NCBI GenBank assembly: GCA_002362105.1
Contig: DETD01000013.1
Span: forward strand, 1 to 64,000
Source of the DNA: Bacteroidales bacterium UBA3297
GTDB taxonomy: Bacteria; Bacteroidota; Bacteroidia; Bacteroidales; Paludibacteraceae
Direction of reading: 5' to 3'
DNA length: 64,000 bases
Position 1 is the stretch's first letter. Every line of letters begins with the position of its first letter. Positions 25,989 through 35,717 of this stretch are shown piece by piece. Position numbers and translations under genes: made by a program. The notes under the pieces are model-generated. The model saw only the letters and a list, made by a program, of their open reading frames with translations. It had not been told where the DNA came from and made no database searches.

Positions 25989-28900
25989 TTAATGACAGGT
26001 AACTTCTTCTTTTGGCCCCATATGAACGTGCAAATCAGCATAAGTGTCAATTATATGACCAACCTTTAAATTGAAACTTGCAATTGCGTCTCCTTGTAAA
26101 GGAGAAGGTGCAGCACCTTTCAGTCCAAAGAATGCATTAGCCTCAATAACAGGAATTTTAGTAAAGTACAAATTCACGCCCAGATCTACACCGAAGTCTC
26201 CATAAATACTTCCTTTGGCCCTCCACTTGGAATTTCCTTTACTAGGACGTGGACAATCGGTTAACAGCAAATCACAGCCACCTTCGATATAGAACCCGGC
26301 AAATACTAATGGAAATTTATCAAAAGAAAGATCCGCACGTGTGTTAACGGCAAATGCCACACCATGTGCTTTTTTATCGGTTGCCACCTCGTCGGCTGAA
26401 TAAGATACACTCTTAAACTTATTAGCCGCGTCAGGAGACAAAGGTTTCAAATTAGGGCTTGGCAATTCTCCTGTCATAAAGTAGGTTTTACCTTCAGCAA
26501 TACCACCCAGGAACCTCAAATAAGCAGGATAGGTGTCGGAACCAATACGGAAATACCATTTTTCAGGAGAGATTCGCATATTTACGCTGGCATAACCTTC
26601 CATCAATTCGCCAAAATCCGCTTTTACAGCAGAGTTCAAATTGAAGAACTTTTCAGAAGGAATATAATCGATTTTAGCCCAACCATGTATTGTACCACTA
26701 CTAGGGGCAATTTTTCCAAGAATATCATTGTTATTTTCATCTTTAGGATCAGTTGGCTTTAAGAAGTCATCTCTCAGTGCAGAACATACTTTTGACTCAT
26801 TGGCCAATTTTGCCATATATTTTTCAACTTTCTCCAATTTGCTTGCCGCGTCAGTTACAAATTTAGGTGTTGGCGAAATCATAGAGAAATCACCACCAAT
26901 GGTAATTTGTTCAACAGCAAAATCGCCGGCAAATTTGATATTCAGCTCCGCATTCAAATTTGCTAAATTTTCGCCTCCAAAAATCAAGCCAACACCAGCA
27001 ATTATACCCAGTTTTATATTCGGATCAGGAACATAATCTTTCACGTCAGCAAACACAAAAGGAGTATTTGGATCGTCTGGCGCATATTCTTCTGGCCATT
27101 GGTCTACTGGAATTCTTTTAACATTATTATTCATATGATAATAAGCACCACCAGTCAGACTCTTCAAATAAAGGCCTGAGAATACTGGAATACCGCTATT
27201 AGGAAAACTACAGCCCGCTTTAGTAAACCAATACTTAACCTTTTCATTATTTTTGGTAACACTACCAAAGCAGGCCTGCACATTGGCTGTTACGTCAACT
27301 GGCTTAATAGTAAGGTCTACCTTACCTTTAAATCCTTTGCCGAAGACTTCGTCATCTTTATACAAATCAATCTCACCCTTCAACTTTATAGCACCTATGT
27401 CTGCATCAAGACCAATGTGATTTACATCAATACCACCGAAGTGCCAATTTTCCGCAATTCCGCTGTTTTTCACCGTTCCATAGAAGGTTTTGAACAAGCC
27501 GCCAAAATCAGGAGCGATATTACCGCTGCCGTTAGGAATAACCTGTATTTTAGCATCCATAATCAAACCTCCGCAGGCTTCTTCATCAACTTTAAACTTT
27601 TGATTTATAGTTGGTTTTCCATTCCTCCACCCGAGTTCGTTCAAAGTCAGTGTCATGCCTAAGAACTTAGTTTCTAGCTTACCCTTCAAAGCAAGTCGGT
27701 CAAGAGATACCTTTTTCCCGACATTTTGGAAGGTGAGGCCTTCGAATGCAATACCCTCGAATTTACAATCATAACCCAAAAGGGAACCACCAGCCTCACC
27801 TTTGGAAGTAGCAGCAGAAGCCAAATCGAGCGAGCCATTAAGAACGATTTTGAAACGCAAGCGTCCAACAGAGTCTTCCGTAGCAGCATCACCAGAGGTA
27901 TTAGTTGAGATGGTTGAGGTTTCTACATCTCTATAATAATTTGTGATATAAACACCCGTACCAGGGTTAAGCGTTACAGTAGCCTTGTCGGTAAATGGAA
28001 CTTGGAAGGTTTGTCCTGCTTCGCCAGTTGTGGCCTTACCTGCAAATCCATATTTCTTATTGCCAGTTTTCTCGTCGGTATGTAATGATACACGAATAGA
28101 ATAATTGAATTTCAATACGTCATTTGAATTGTTTTCTCTGTTTAACAATTCTTGCTCAGTATTAGCATGCGTCAATGCATCTTTACTTGAGACCTTTTTT
28201 AAGAAAGGAATATCAATGTCGCCATCCATTTCTCCCTTCATAAATTCGTTTTGGTAGAACTCGACAGCAACATTATCTAGTGAGATTCTAGCACCTGCAT
28301 TACCTAAATTTTTGTTAACCAGGTGCTCACCTTTAGCCTTTCCTGTAAAACCATAGTCATCGATAAACATATCGTAGACAGTAGCTTCGGGAATTTCATC
28401 AGAGTCATTCAATTTAAAATCTTCAGGGAAATAGCAAGTCAGTTTCCTAAGCGCAAACCCAGTCCAAGTCTCAGCTGAAAGTCCCTGTGGCATATATCCT
28501 GATGGGAGTTCAAAATCAGGCGCATTTTTCACAGTACTCAAATCAATGACAGCATCTGAAACCTCAAACACAAAGTTTTTTGCGTCTTTTACTTTGAAAG
28601 GAGAAGAAAAACACAATTTTGAAACAAAACCACCTTTGGCGTCAAGAGAGAAAACCGCACGGACATGCTTATCCTCTTTTTCAGTCCAGGCCTCATATTC
28701 AGGATTTGTATTCTTTTGTTCTATTATATTACCATGTTGATCTTTTTTTTCTGGCATTTTATCCTGAACCTTGCCTTTTTTCATGGCCACCAAGTAGTCG
28801 AGGAAGTCTACATAGCCTTGTAAGTGTACAGCCTGCACACCATTACAGTTAAACTCGACATAGTTACTTCCATCTTTGCTTTCATCGGGTAATTTACAAT

Positions 28901-29369
28901 TCCCCAACTCTTTTTTTACAGTTGACGGATCTTTTACAAAAACCAAATTAGCTTTATCTTTAAGAAGAGGAATTGTGTAATTTCTATCTAGATATATACG
29001 AGTTCTTTGTTCGGGGTCACCCTTTTTGAAGAAGACATCGCCCTTAAAGCAAATGGCATTCGATTCCCCACCCTGTTCAGGTAAGAATGGCAAGGTCACT
29101 TTAATAACAGCTTCGGCTTTGGTCATGTTATCGCCGAGATTTTCACCTCTCACCATTTTCATATTGTCGAGTGCCGCATAGAAATAAATCTGACCGAATT
29201 CACCTTCGAAACCAACTGGCATATTAAAGCCAACACCAAAATCCTTGATATTATTCAAATCACCAAGAATTTCTTCTGCACTCTTGTCCTTTAAGTCGTT
29301 GACATCAACGGCAGAGAGAGAGAAGCAACTTGCAAGAAAAAAATATATTAATAAGAGTGTTCGTTTCAT
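25989..29369 (-). CDS. Secreted beta-rich giant of unknown function (1,126 aa)
   Basis: A signal peptide spans about residues 1-20 ('LLLIYFFLASCFSLSA'). The whole protein reads as long amphipathic beta strands rich in Gly, Asp and Lys: 'GKVDLTIKPVDVTANVQACF', 'KLGIIAGVGLIFGGENLANL', 'AGDFAVEQITIGGDFSMIS' and 'KWRAKGSIYGDFGVDLGV'. The strand pattern and the 'WRAKG' motif echo the DUF6603 protein at the other end of the window, though this one is exported and that one is not. The C-terminus is 'DLHVHMGPKEEVTCH'. No T9SS sorting domain is visible, so it may stay in the periplasm or associate with the outer membrane. It starts 8 nt after the zincin giant, so the two are co-translated. Function unknown. 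Confidence 0.85.
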   Translation of the reverse strand: MKRTLLLIYFFLASCFSLSAVDVNDLKDKSAEEILGDLNNIKDFGVGFNMPVGFEGEFGQIYFYAALDNMKMVRGENLGDNMTKAEAVIKVTLPFLPEQGGESNAICFKGDVFFKKGDPEQRTRIYLDRNYTIPLLKDKANLVFVKDPSTVKKELGNCKLPDESKDGSNYVEFNCNGVQAVHLQGYVDFLDYLVAMKKGKVQDKMPEKKDQHGNIIEQKNTNPEYEAWTEKEDKHVRAVFSLDAKGGFVSKLCFSSPFKVKDAKNFVFEVSDAVIDLSTVKNAPDFELPSGYMPQGLSAETWTGFALRKLTCYFPEDFKLNDSDEIPEATVYDMFIDDYGFTGKAKGEHLVNKNLGNAGARISLDNVAVEFYQNEFMKGEMDGDIDIPFLKKVSSKDALTHANTEQELLNRENNSNDVLKFNYSIRVSLHTDEKTGNKKYGFAGKATTGEAGQTFQVPFTDKATVTLNPGTGVYITNYYRDVETSTISTNTSGDAATEDSVGRLRFKIVLNGSLDLASAATSKGEAGGSLLGYDCKFEGIAFEGLTFQNVGKKVSLDRLALKGKLETKFLGMTLTLNELGWRNGKPTINQKFKVDEEACGGLIMDAKIQVIPNGSGNIAPDFGGLFKTFYGTVKNSGIAENWHFGGIDVNHIGLDADIGAIKLKGEIDLYKDDEVFGKGFKGKVDLTIKPVDVTANVQACFGSVTKNNEKVKYWFTKAGCSFPNSGIPVFSGLYLKSLTGGAYYHMNNNVKRIPVDQWPEEYAPDDPNTPFVFADVKDYVPDPNIKLGIIAGVGLIFGGENLANLNAELNIKFAGDFAVEQITIGGDFSMISPTPKFVTDAASKLEKVEKYMAKLANESKVCSALRDDFLKPTDPKDENNNDILGKIAPSSGTIHGWAKIDYIPSEKFFNLNSAVKADFGELMEGYASVNMRISPEKWYFRIGSDTYPAYLRFLGGIAEGKTYFMTGELPSPNLKPLSPDAANKFKSVSYSADEVATDKKAHGVAFAVNTRADLSFDKFPLVFAGFYIEGGCDLLLTDCPRPSKGNSKWRAKGSIYGDFGVDLGVNLYFTKIPVIEANAFFGLKGAAPSPLQGDAIASFNLKVGHIIDTYADLHVHMGPKEEVTCH

Positions 29370-29377
29370 AAGTAAAT

Positions 29378-32300
29378 TTATTCAAATGTCTTTATAATAC
29401 TTGGAAATGTTCTTCCGCATATGTTGAAATAATCTTCATTTTCATCAATACTGAGAAAATAGGACACTTTATCATACATAGAAGTATATTTAGAATAATG
29501 GTTATACATCAACCTCATATAAAATTCAGATAACGAATAGTCAAATCCGCTTAGTTCGTAGGCTGTAGAATAATCCTCCGAGCTATTAAACGCATCCTTT
29601 AATTTTTCATTGGTTGTAATGCGAAAATAATTAACAGCATTTTTTCTGCTTTGAATGCCTATATTAGGAAAATCCTTCTTAAATTGTTTTTCATCAAGAA
29701 AATCATATGAGCAATTTTTTTCATCTAAGTATCTTGCTACACTTCTAAGAACGGTTTTGAGTTGATCTTTGAGCTGGTCTTCATGCGTAAAAGCGAAATC
29801 TACCATTAACTTATTTGTAACACTTGACTCAATATCAGCCGTTGAAACATCTACAAGTTTCTTTAGTTGACTAAAATTCAAATTACCTTTATAAGAAGTA
29901 GGTTGATAGAGATCTATCTTGTTCCAGATATCTTTCAAATTTAGTTGTTCCAAATACTTCTTACTATTAAGTATATTTGAAGGTGATTCTAGAGAACCAA
30001 ACCATTCTGTGGAAACAGCAACAAAGAAAGCCCAGCATTTTTCTCCACTGAATACTGTCGGTATTGATTCTAACTGCCCATTCATCACAATCTGTTCATC
30101 AATAATTGTATAATCAGGAAGTTCTTTTACTTTTTTTGTTTTGCTTTCTATTATTACATACCATTCTTCGTCAATTGAGTAAATTGTATTGTCAGGTATT
30201 TCAACTGATACTACCGAACAATTTTTTACCTCTGCTTTAAATTTTTCATTTCCTTTAGATGTTGAAAAAGATACGTAACCACCTGCATATGAAGCATCAG
30301 ACGGGAGATTGAGACGTTTTATATCCAAAGACACATTGCAAGGTGTAGGTGCTTGATTGTTAGAATTGGGAGAATTATTTTGATTATTAATTTCTGTTTC
30401 TGATTGGTTTTGATTATCAGCAGTATTGTTATCGCTATTTTTTCCCAATCCAGAACACCAACGTTTTTTTATGCCGTCTGAATTACCAGTAAGGAGAGCG
30501 TCCATTATAGCACTAAAAGGACTATCGATATTTTCTGCCATTTTATCTATCGCCTTAGAAGTTGTTTCCGAAATTGTATGTTTAGTTATATCATAGGGAT
30601 AGGCAACAATCTGCCCTTCTTTAGTACTATTTAATGCTATTTCAATTCTTCTTTGTATTCTCTTAAACTGTCTGTACATATTATTACGGACGAGTTCTCT
30701 TTTTTTATCTGAAAGTTTTTTGTATCTAGATTTCAACCCCTTAGATAACAATTCTCCACCAACAGCCATCGCAAGATCTATACCAGTGCCGCACAAACAT
30801 TCCTGCCATGTAGTATTTTCTTTTGTTATGCAGTCAATAGATTTAAATAAGATATCAAGACCTTCTACAATTCTCTCCCAATTTTTACCAGCATTAAATT
30901 CATCTTTACAATCATCAAAAACCTGTTTCCCGAGGTCTTTTGCTCCTGTCCAAAAACCTCCTAATGGCCCCTCTTCTAGTTCATCTTGCTGTTTTTCCTC
31001 TTCTGTTCTATCATCAAAAGCTTTTTCAAGCAACTTCGAAATAGTGAATTTTAAACCGCCTTTAACCGCACACTTACCTAATTTGGCCAACCATTCAGAA
31101 TCATCAGAATCATCCAAAAAAGACAAATGAATGAGTTGTCCATTTTCTATACCTACCCACTGGTAATACTTAGTCAGATAACGTTCTGCAACATTTGCAT
31201 CTGACTTCGGATAATCCATAATGTTTTCTGGCAAGTCGCCTTCGCTAACCCCATTATAATCAAAAACGTGCTGAATATCATATAGACCATGGCATAATTC
31301 GTGAGCGATTATGTTAGAATTAAGCGATATATTGTTTTCCTCTCCTACAACAATATATCCAACAGTTTTATTTAACGGCATATAACCTTCTAACCCTTCT
31401 TTTTGAGCTGTTGGAATTAGGAATAAACATGCGTCATAGTCTGAGAAATCATCAACGAACTGACTATAATTCTGACGTATATATTTCATCTCGTCAGTTT
31501 CATTAGAAAAATGCTTATCAGTTGCATTGGTATTAAGTCCATCCTTTAAAAAGGATTGAAGATAAAAATCGTTTTCACCATCGAAAGTTTTTCCTTTGGT
31601 AAACTCAAACTTCTTGCCTAAAGGCTCAAACATCTTATTGACCTCATTTTGCATTTGCTCTATGTTCAACGTCATTTCATTAAGCACAGGAGCAAGCAAA
31701 ATCTTCTTAGTTTGGTGCGACATACTGTAGATATTCACCACGCCCACCGTTTTTTCGTCGCCAGGACACTGACCACCTACTTTTTCAGCCTTTTTACGGG
31801 CATAAATCTTCAACGAGGTGTTCTTTTTACCTCCATAGATTTTAAGTTTCACCTTGTTCCCGTAGGTCTCTTTGTCGAGTTTTACTGCATTACCATCGGC
31901 AGCATAGCAATAGAAGTCAACATCTTCAAGTTTTAATGTAGATTCCGACTGTCTCTTATCGCCAATTTCAGCAGTAATCCATCTCACCTCACCCTCAACC
32001 ATAGAAATCCACGCAATAGGGTAAGTAGAATACTGCCACTCGTAACTCTTCTTCACCAACTCGGCAGTAAATGGAGACGGAGATTTGTCAATATATGGGT
32101 CGTACTTTTCGCCATTCAATCCTTTCTCAACATCGAAAACAATCACACCGTCTTCGTTATCCAAACCACTTGATGGCAAATCACAGGTTTCATCAGCTTT
32201 CAATACCTTACCAACTTTCTCAGGGTTTCCCTCTGAATCTACGGCATAAAGTTCTCCATTATATATAATAGTTTGGTTCTTATAGTTCTTAGCTTCGTCT

Positions 32301-33961
32301 AAATTATTAACTTCTGTACCTAAATTTTCTTGCTGCTTTGCCTTGTCCGCACCCTGTTTTTTACCGGCAAAATCATTCAGATTTATCACCAGGTTATCAA
32401 CATCGTTATGCACAACCCTTACCTCTCCTTTACACAAGTAACGGTCAGAATTGATATAGATGTTATCGAACTTTACATTCAAGCCCAGTTTATTTTTTAA
32501 CAGAGTGCAAGAGACTATACCACTACCAGAGAACGAATTATCGGACCCTTTATTTGTAATTTCGGTTACAGTAATAATCTCATTGCTGTTTGTTCCATAG
32601 AAATAGTCTTTAACGTCCAGAGTTTCCAGCAAGTTCTCGCACACAATTGGGTCCAAATTAGCCTCACAGTTATCCGAGCCCATCTTTATCTCTGCCAATT
32701 TGAACTTATACTCGTTACTTTTTGGGGAGAGTATTTCCGGTTCATTCTCCTTATTACAATTGGTTGCGCCAATCACATAACAAACGTATTCCCTGCCCGG
32801 CTCCAGATTTTTCAGTACAGTAGAAAGAGAACTTATTCCATCTATTACCGCTTTTTCTGCTGACGCATCCGTCAGATCACTTCGGTAATAATAGACATAG
32901 TATTTGCAAAAGTCGCCATTTTCAGCTTTCCAAAAAGCTTCGGCATTCTTCTCATCCTCATTAACATCCACTTTCTCAAGGACGACTTTCAGTTTATCGT
33001 CGGTCTTTTTCACTTTGGTGTTATCGAAAATCTCTTCCTTAGCAGGACATTCTCCATAAGTAAAACAATTCTTATTACTAACACCATTGTTCTTAAAAGC
33101 ATAGTAATCATCTTTTTTTCCTGTTATATTGTCTCCCTTGGCAATAACATACCAACAGTACTCTTTCCCTTTCTGAAAATTAGCAGAAAGAGGTACATAA
33201 CGGAAAGTATTGTTATTAACTTTATCACTAAAGACGGGCATCATCATCTTGTTTTCTGCAGTTATCTCAGAAAACATGTTAGCTGCAAGGTTAGTACTAT
33301 TACTTTTCTCGGTCAGCACAAACTCATATACTTTGTTCGATGGTCCGTAGGCAATCGGATCCATCCACTGGAACTGTACACCATTATCATACAAACCTAT
33401 AGCCTTATTGACTCCACATGCTCCATCTTCTGGGTAAACAGCAACCGGAGGTTCCGCTTGGTTTAAATAGCAGAACATACTAAAAGGTTCACTTAGGGGA
33501 ACATTCCTCTTGTAAAAATCAAATGCCTGAAAAACAAATTCGTATGAACCTTCTGGCAAACAATAGCCGTTATTCGCATAATTGCCTTTTGAACGGACAC
33601 CCCTATTTTCGGCTTCAGGTGTAAACAAAAGGCTTACATAATCTCTTAAATCGTTAATAACATTAGCGTTAGACAATTCAATTGGATAAGGAGTAACACT
33701 CTCTAATACAACAGTATTACCAGTCTTGACCTTTACCGATAAACTAAAGCGCAAACTATTATCGTATTTGCTGATATCCCTCAATATAGCTTTTACTTGC
33801 ACACGGTTTGCTCCAGAATTAAAATAATCGCCCAAACAGTTGGTATAAGGCGGCAACATAACCGCATTAATTTGGATAGGATAGATCGCAGTTTGGGCCT
33901 GTATATGACCCGTGGTTAAAAGCAATACGGCTGTAATAATGAGTTTAACGAAGGTTTTCAT
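29378..33961 (-). CDS. Secreted giant with TANFOR-like N-terminus, zincin site and pre-toxin-like C-terminal half (1,527 aa)
   Basis: A signal peptide ends near residue 22 (Ile-Gln-Ala-Gln). Residues about 25-130 ('YPIQINAVMLPPYTNCLGDY' onward) resemble the TANFOR domain of Tannerella and relatives. Beta modules with FnIII flavour follow up to about residue 450. A metalloprotease-like motif lies at 887-898 (His-Glu-Leu-Cys-His, with a further His at 898) and a Met-turn-like Asn-Ile-Met-Asp-Tyr at 913-917, the zincin layout seen in other Bacteroidota giants. After about residue 1,000, a helical part with 'CLCGTGIDLAMAVGGELLSK' looks like a pre-toxin region. A Gln/Asn linker near 1,190-1,220 separates a C-terminal domain I do not recognise. 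The last 200 residues are charged and helical. It sits between the barrel and the beta-rich giant in one operon. Confidence 0.85.
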   Translation of the reverse strand: MKTFVKLIITAVLLLTTGHIQAQTAIYPIQINAVMLPPYTNCLGDYFNSGANRVQVKAILRDISKYDNSLRFSLSVKVKTGNTVVLESVTPYPIELSNANVINDLRDYVSLLFTPEAENRGVRSKGNYANNGYCLPEGSYEFVFQAFDFYKRNVPLSEPFSMFCYLNQAEPPVAVYPEDGACGVNKAIGLYDNGVQFQWMDPIAYGPSNKVYEFVLTEKSNSTNLAANMFSEITAENKMMMPVFSDKVNNNTFRYVPLSANFQKGKEYCWYVIAKGDNITGKKDDYYAFKNNGVSNKNCFTYGECPAKEEIFDNTKVKKTDDKLKVVLEKVDVNEDEKNAEAFWKAENGDFCKYYVYYYRSDLTDASAEKAVIDGISSLSTVLKNLEPGREYVCYVIGATNCNKENEPEILSPKSNEYKFKLAEIKMGSDNCEANLDPIVCENLLETLDVKDYFYGTNSNEIITVTEITNKGSDNSFSGSGIVSCTLLKNKLGLNVKFDNIYINSDRYLCKGEVRVVHNDVDNLVINLNDFAGKKQGADKAKQQENLGTEVNNLDEAKNYKNQTIIYNGELYAVDSEGNPEKVGKVLKADETCDLPSSGLDNEDGVIVFDVEKGLNGEKYDPYIDKSPSPFTAELVKKSYEWQYSTYPIAWISMVEGEVRWITAEIGDKRQSESTLKLEDVDFYCYAADGNAVKLDKETYGNKVKLKIYGGKKNTSLKIYARKKAEKVGGQCPGDEKTVGVVNIYSMSHQTKKILLAPVLNEMTLNIEQMQNEVNKMFEPLGKKFEFTKGKTFDGENDFYLQSFLKDGLNTNATDKHFSNETDEMKYIRQNYSQFVDDFSDYDACLFLIPTAQKEGLEGYMPLNKTVGYIVVGEENNISLNSNIIAHELCHGLYDIQHVFDYNGVSEGDLPENIMDYPKSDANVAERYLTKYYQWVGIENGQLIHLSFLDDSDDSEWLAKLGKCAVKGGLKFTISKLLEKAFDDRTEEEKQQDELEEGPLGGFWTGAKDLGKQVFDDCKDEFNAGKNWERIVEGLDILFKSIDCITKENTTWQECLCGTGIDLAMAVGGELLSKGLKSRYKKLSDKKRELVRNNMYRQFKRIQRRIEIALNSTKEGQIVAYPYDITKHTISETTSKAIDKMAENIDSPFSAIMDALLTGNSDGIKKRWCSGLGKNSDNNTADNQNQSETEINNQNNSPNSNNQAPTPCNVSLDIKRLNLPSDASYAGGYVSFSTSKGNEKFKAEVKNCSVVSVEIPDNTIYSIDEEWYVIIESKTKKVKELPDYTIIDEQIVMNGQLESIPTVFSGEKCWAFFVAVSTEWFGSLESPSNILNSKKYLEQLNLKDIWNKIDLYQPTSYKGNLNFSQLKKLVDVSTADIESSVTNKLMVDFAFTHEDQLKDQLKTVLRSVARYLDEKNCSYDFLDEKQFKKDFPNIGIQSRKNAVNYFRITTNEKLKDAFNSSEDYSTAYELSGFDYSLSEFYMRLMYNHYSKYTSMYDKVSYFLSIDENEDYFNICGRTFPSIIKTFE

Positions 33962-33992
33962 ATAAGATGTCTGTCAATAAAGTTCAAATTAA

Positions 33993-35705
33993 TTAAAAAT
34001 TTACGGCGTAACTCAGGGTTGCCAAGAATTCGAAATCGTTGCGTGTCTTACTGTTGCTTTCAAGCCAGTTGGTCAGTCCCATGTTTCCGTTTATGGAATG
34101 GTTGCCGAATTTCTGGTTTATTTGCTTTAACGAATAGGTGAAACCAGCATTGCTGTTGAGCAGCGAACTATAACGCTTGCCGTTTAAGTCGTTTACATTG
34201 TATGCTATGCTTGCCGTAACGTTTAGCTGTCCGTTTTTGTTGTGCCAGCCGCCGTTCAGTCCGGGTCCCCAATAGAGGTTCTCCATCATCGAGGCATCGG
34301 CATAGTTCATGCTGACAAACGAGCCCCAGTTGATGCGACGTTTCACAAAGTTTTGTGTGAAGTTGAGCGACGAACTCCATATATGCTGTTTGGCGAAAGA
34401 CTCGTTGCCTTTCTCTTGGTTGCCGAACTGGTAGCTGGCTGTGCCGGCTATATTCTGCGTCCTGATGCTGTCGCCCCAGTTGTAGCCCACCATACCCGTC
34501 AGATTCTGGTTGACCTGGTAAAAATTGAGGGTATCGAGTTGGTCAACGTAATAAGGGTAAGCCTGCTTCTTGTATTTCGTGTAATTGGAAAAGTTGGAAT
34601 ACGAGAGCGAAGTGGTCCAATGTTTACCGTCGCTGTAAGTACCGTTCACCGAGCCGACAATTCTACGGTTATCGTTCGCTTTAAGGTCGTTGAGGTTGTT
34701 GAACTCAAAACCAAGTTTACCGTTCAAATTCACTTTGCCTTTAAACAGTTTTAAGTATGGCGCAATGGTATAGTCTTCTTTGTCGTCGGTAAAATAGTAG
34801 CCGCCCAATGTCTGGTAGTAAGGGGCTATACGTTCATAACAGAACGAGAGTCCCCATACAGGGCCCGCATATCCCACAGAAGCATTCAGCGCATCCACAA
34901 AACGGTCGTTGCCCTTCCGGCCAAACAACTTGTTGGCGAAAGTAGAACCTTCGGCAGGTGCACCCTCTGCAGTTCGAATATCGGTGTTGTAGAGCGAGAA
35001 AGCATACTCGGCCTGCACGAAGAAATATTTGAACAACGCCTGACGAATATATGCGCTGATTGCCGTATTCTCTTTGGGATGCAGGTCAGCCTCGGCAGGC
35101 ACATCGTATTTCAACGAGTTCACGTCGTCCTCGGCATGAAAGAAAGTAGCATTAACCGATGTTGAAGCGCCTGTCCACCCCACCTTAGCGGCATACCCCA
35201 TCCGCTTGTACGACACATCGTCGATATTCTTTTCAAGCGGATCGTACTCAATCGCCTTCAAGAAACGTCCGTACATAGCCCCCACGTACCAATTTTTTGG
35301 AGTCAGTTCCACACCCACACCCCGGAAGTCGTGACCAGCCAATGTGTAGGGTGAGAAGGTCATACTGGTGCTACCCAAATAGAGTTTTACCCATTTATAC
35401 TGGGGTGCTATCTGGAATCGGTTAAACGGCTGGGTATATTCCTTACTGGTATTGCTTAGTGCAAAACTAAATGGAAGGTCAATACCGATGTAGTTGAGGT
35501 TGAGAGTTCCACAAAGCGTGTACACATAAGGGTCACGCTTGATCAGGCTGTCGCTACCTTGATAAAAAGTGTTGTTGAAGCTGAGTCCGCCACTCGCCGT
35601 CAAACCTTTTTTGAAGTCAATAGCGTCAGGTGTAATTTCCACCGCCTTCAGCTGTACTTGAATCAGTAACAAGAAAGACGCTAATACAATATATGCTTTT
35701 TTCAT
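33993..35705 (-). CDS. Outer-membrane beta-barrel protein (570 aa)
   Basis: The ATG at 35705, preceded by AAGGA, gives a normal signal peptide (Met-Lys-Lys, hydrophobic core, Leu-Lys-Ala); a TTG two codons upstream is less likely. The mature protein consists of alternating hydrophobic/polar strands with many Tyr, Trp, Phe and Asn ('YVYTLCGTLNLNYIGIDLPF', 'NAGFTYSLKQINQKFG') and ends in Phe ('FLATLSYAVNF'), the usual terminal signature of outer-membrane barrels. There is no TonB box or plug domain. The gene lies 12 nt after the giant adhesin and upstream of the zincin giant. An anchor or partner for the adhesin, comparable in position to SprF/PorP-type proteins, is a reasonable inference; sequence similarity to those families was not established. 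Confidence 0.85.
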   Translation of the reverse strand: MKKAYIVLASFLLLIQVQLKAVEITPDAIDFKKGLTASGGLSFNNTFYQGSDSLIKRDPYVYTLCGTLNLNYIGIDLPFSFALSNTSKEYTQPFNRFQIAPQYKWVKLYLGSTSMTFSPYTLAGHDFRGVGVELTPKNWYVGAMYGRFLKAIEYDPLEKNIDDVSYKRMGYAAKVGWTGASTSVNATFFHAEDDVNSLKYDVPAEADLHPKENTAISAYIRQALFKYFFVQAEYAFSLYNTDIRTAEGAPAEGSTFANKLFGRKGNDRFVDALNASVGYAGPVWGLSFCYERIAPYYQTLGGYYFTDDKEDYTIAPYLKLFKGKVNLNGKLGFEFNNLNDLKANDNRRIVGSVNGTYSDGKHWTTSLSYSNFSNYTKYKKQAYPYYVDQLDTLNFYQVNQNLTGMVGYNWGDSIRTQNIAGTASYQFGNQEKGNESFAKQHIWSSSLNFTQNFVKRRINWGSFVSMNYADASMMENLYWGPGLNGGWHNKNGQLNVTASIAYNVNDLNGKRYSSLLNSNAGFTYSLKQINQKFGNHSINGNMGLTNWLESNSKTRNDFEFLATLSYAVNF

Positions 35706-35717
35706 TTCCAATCCTTG

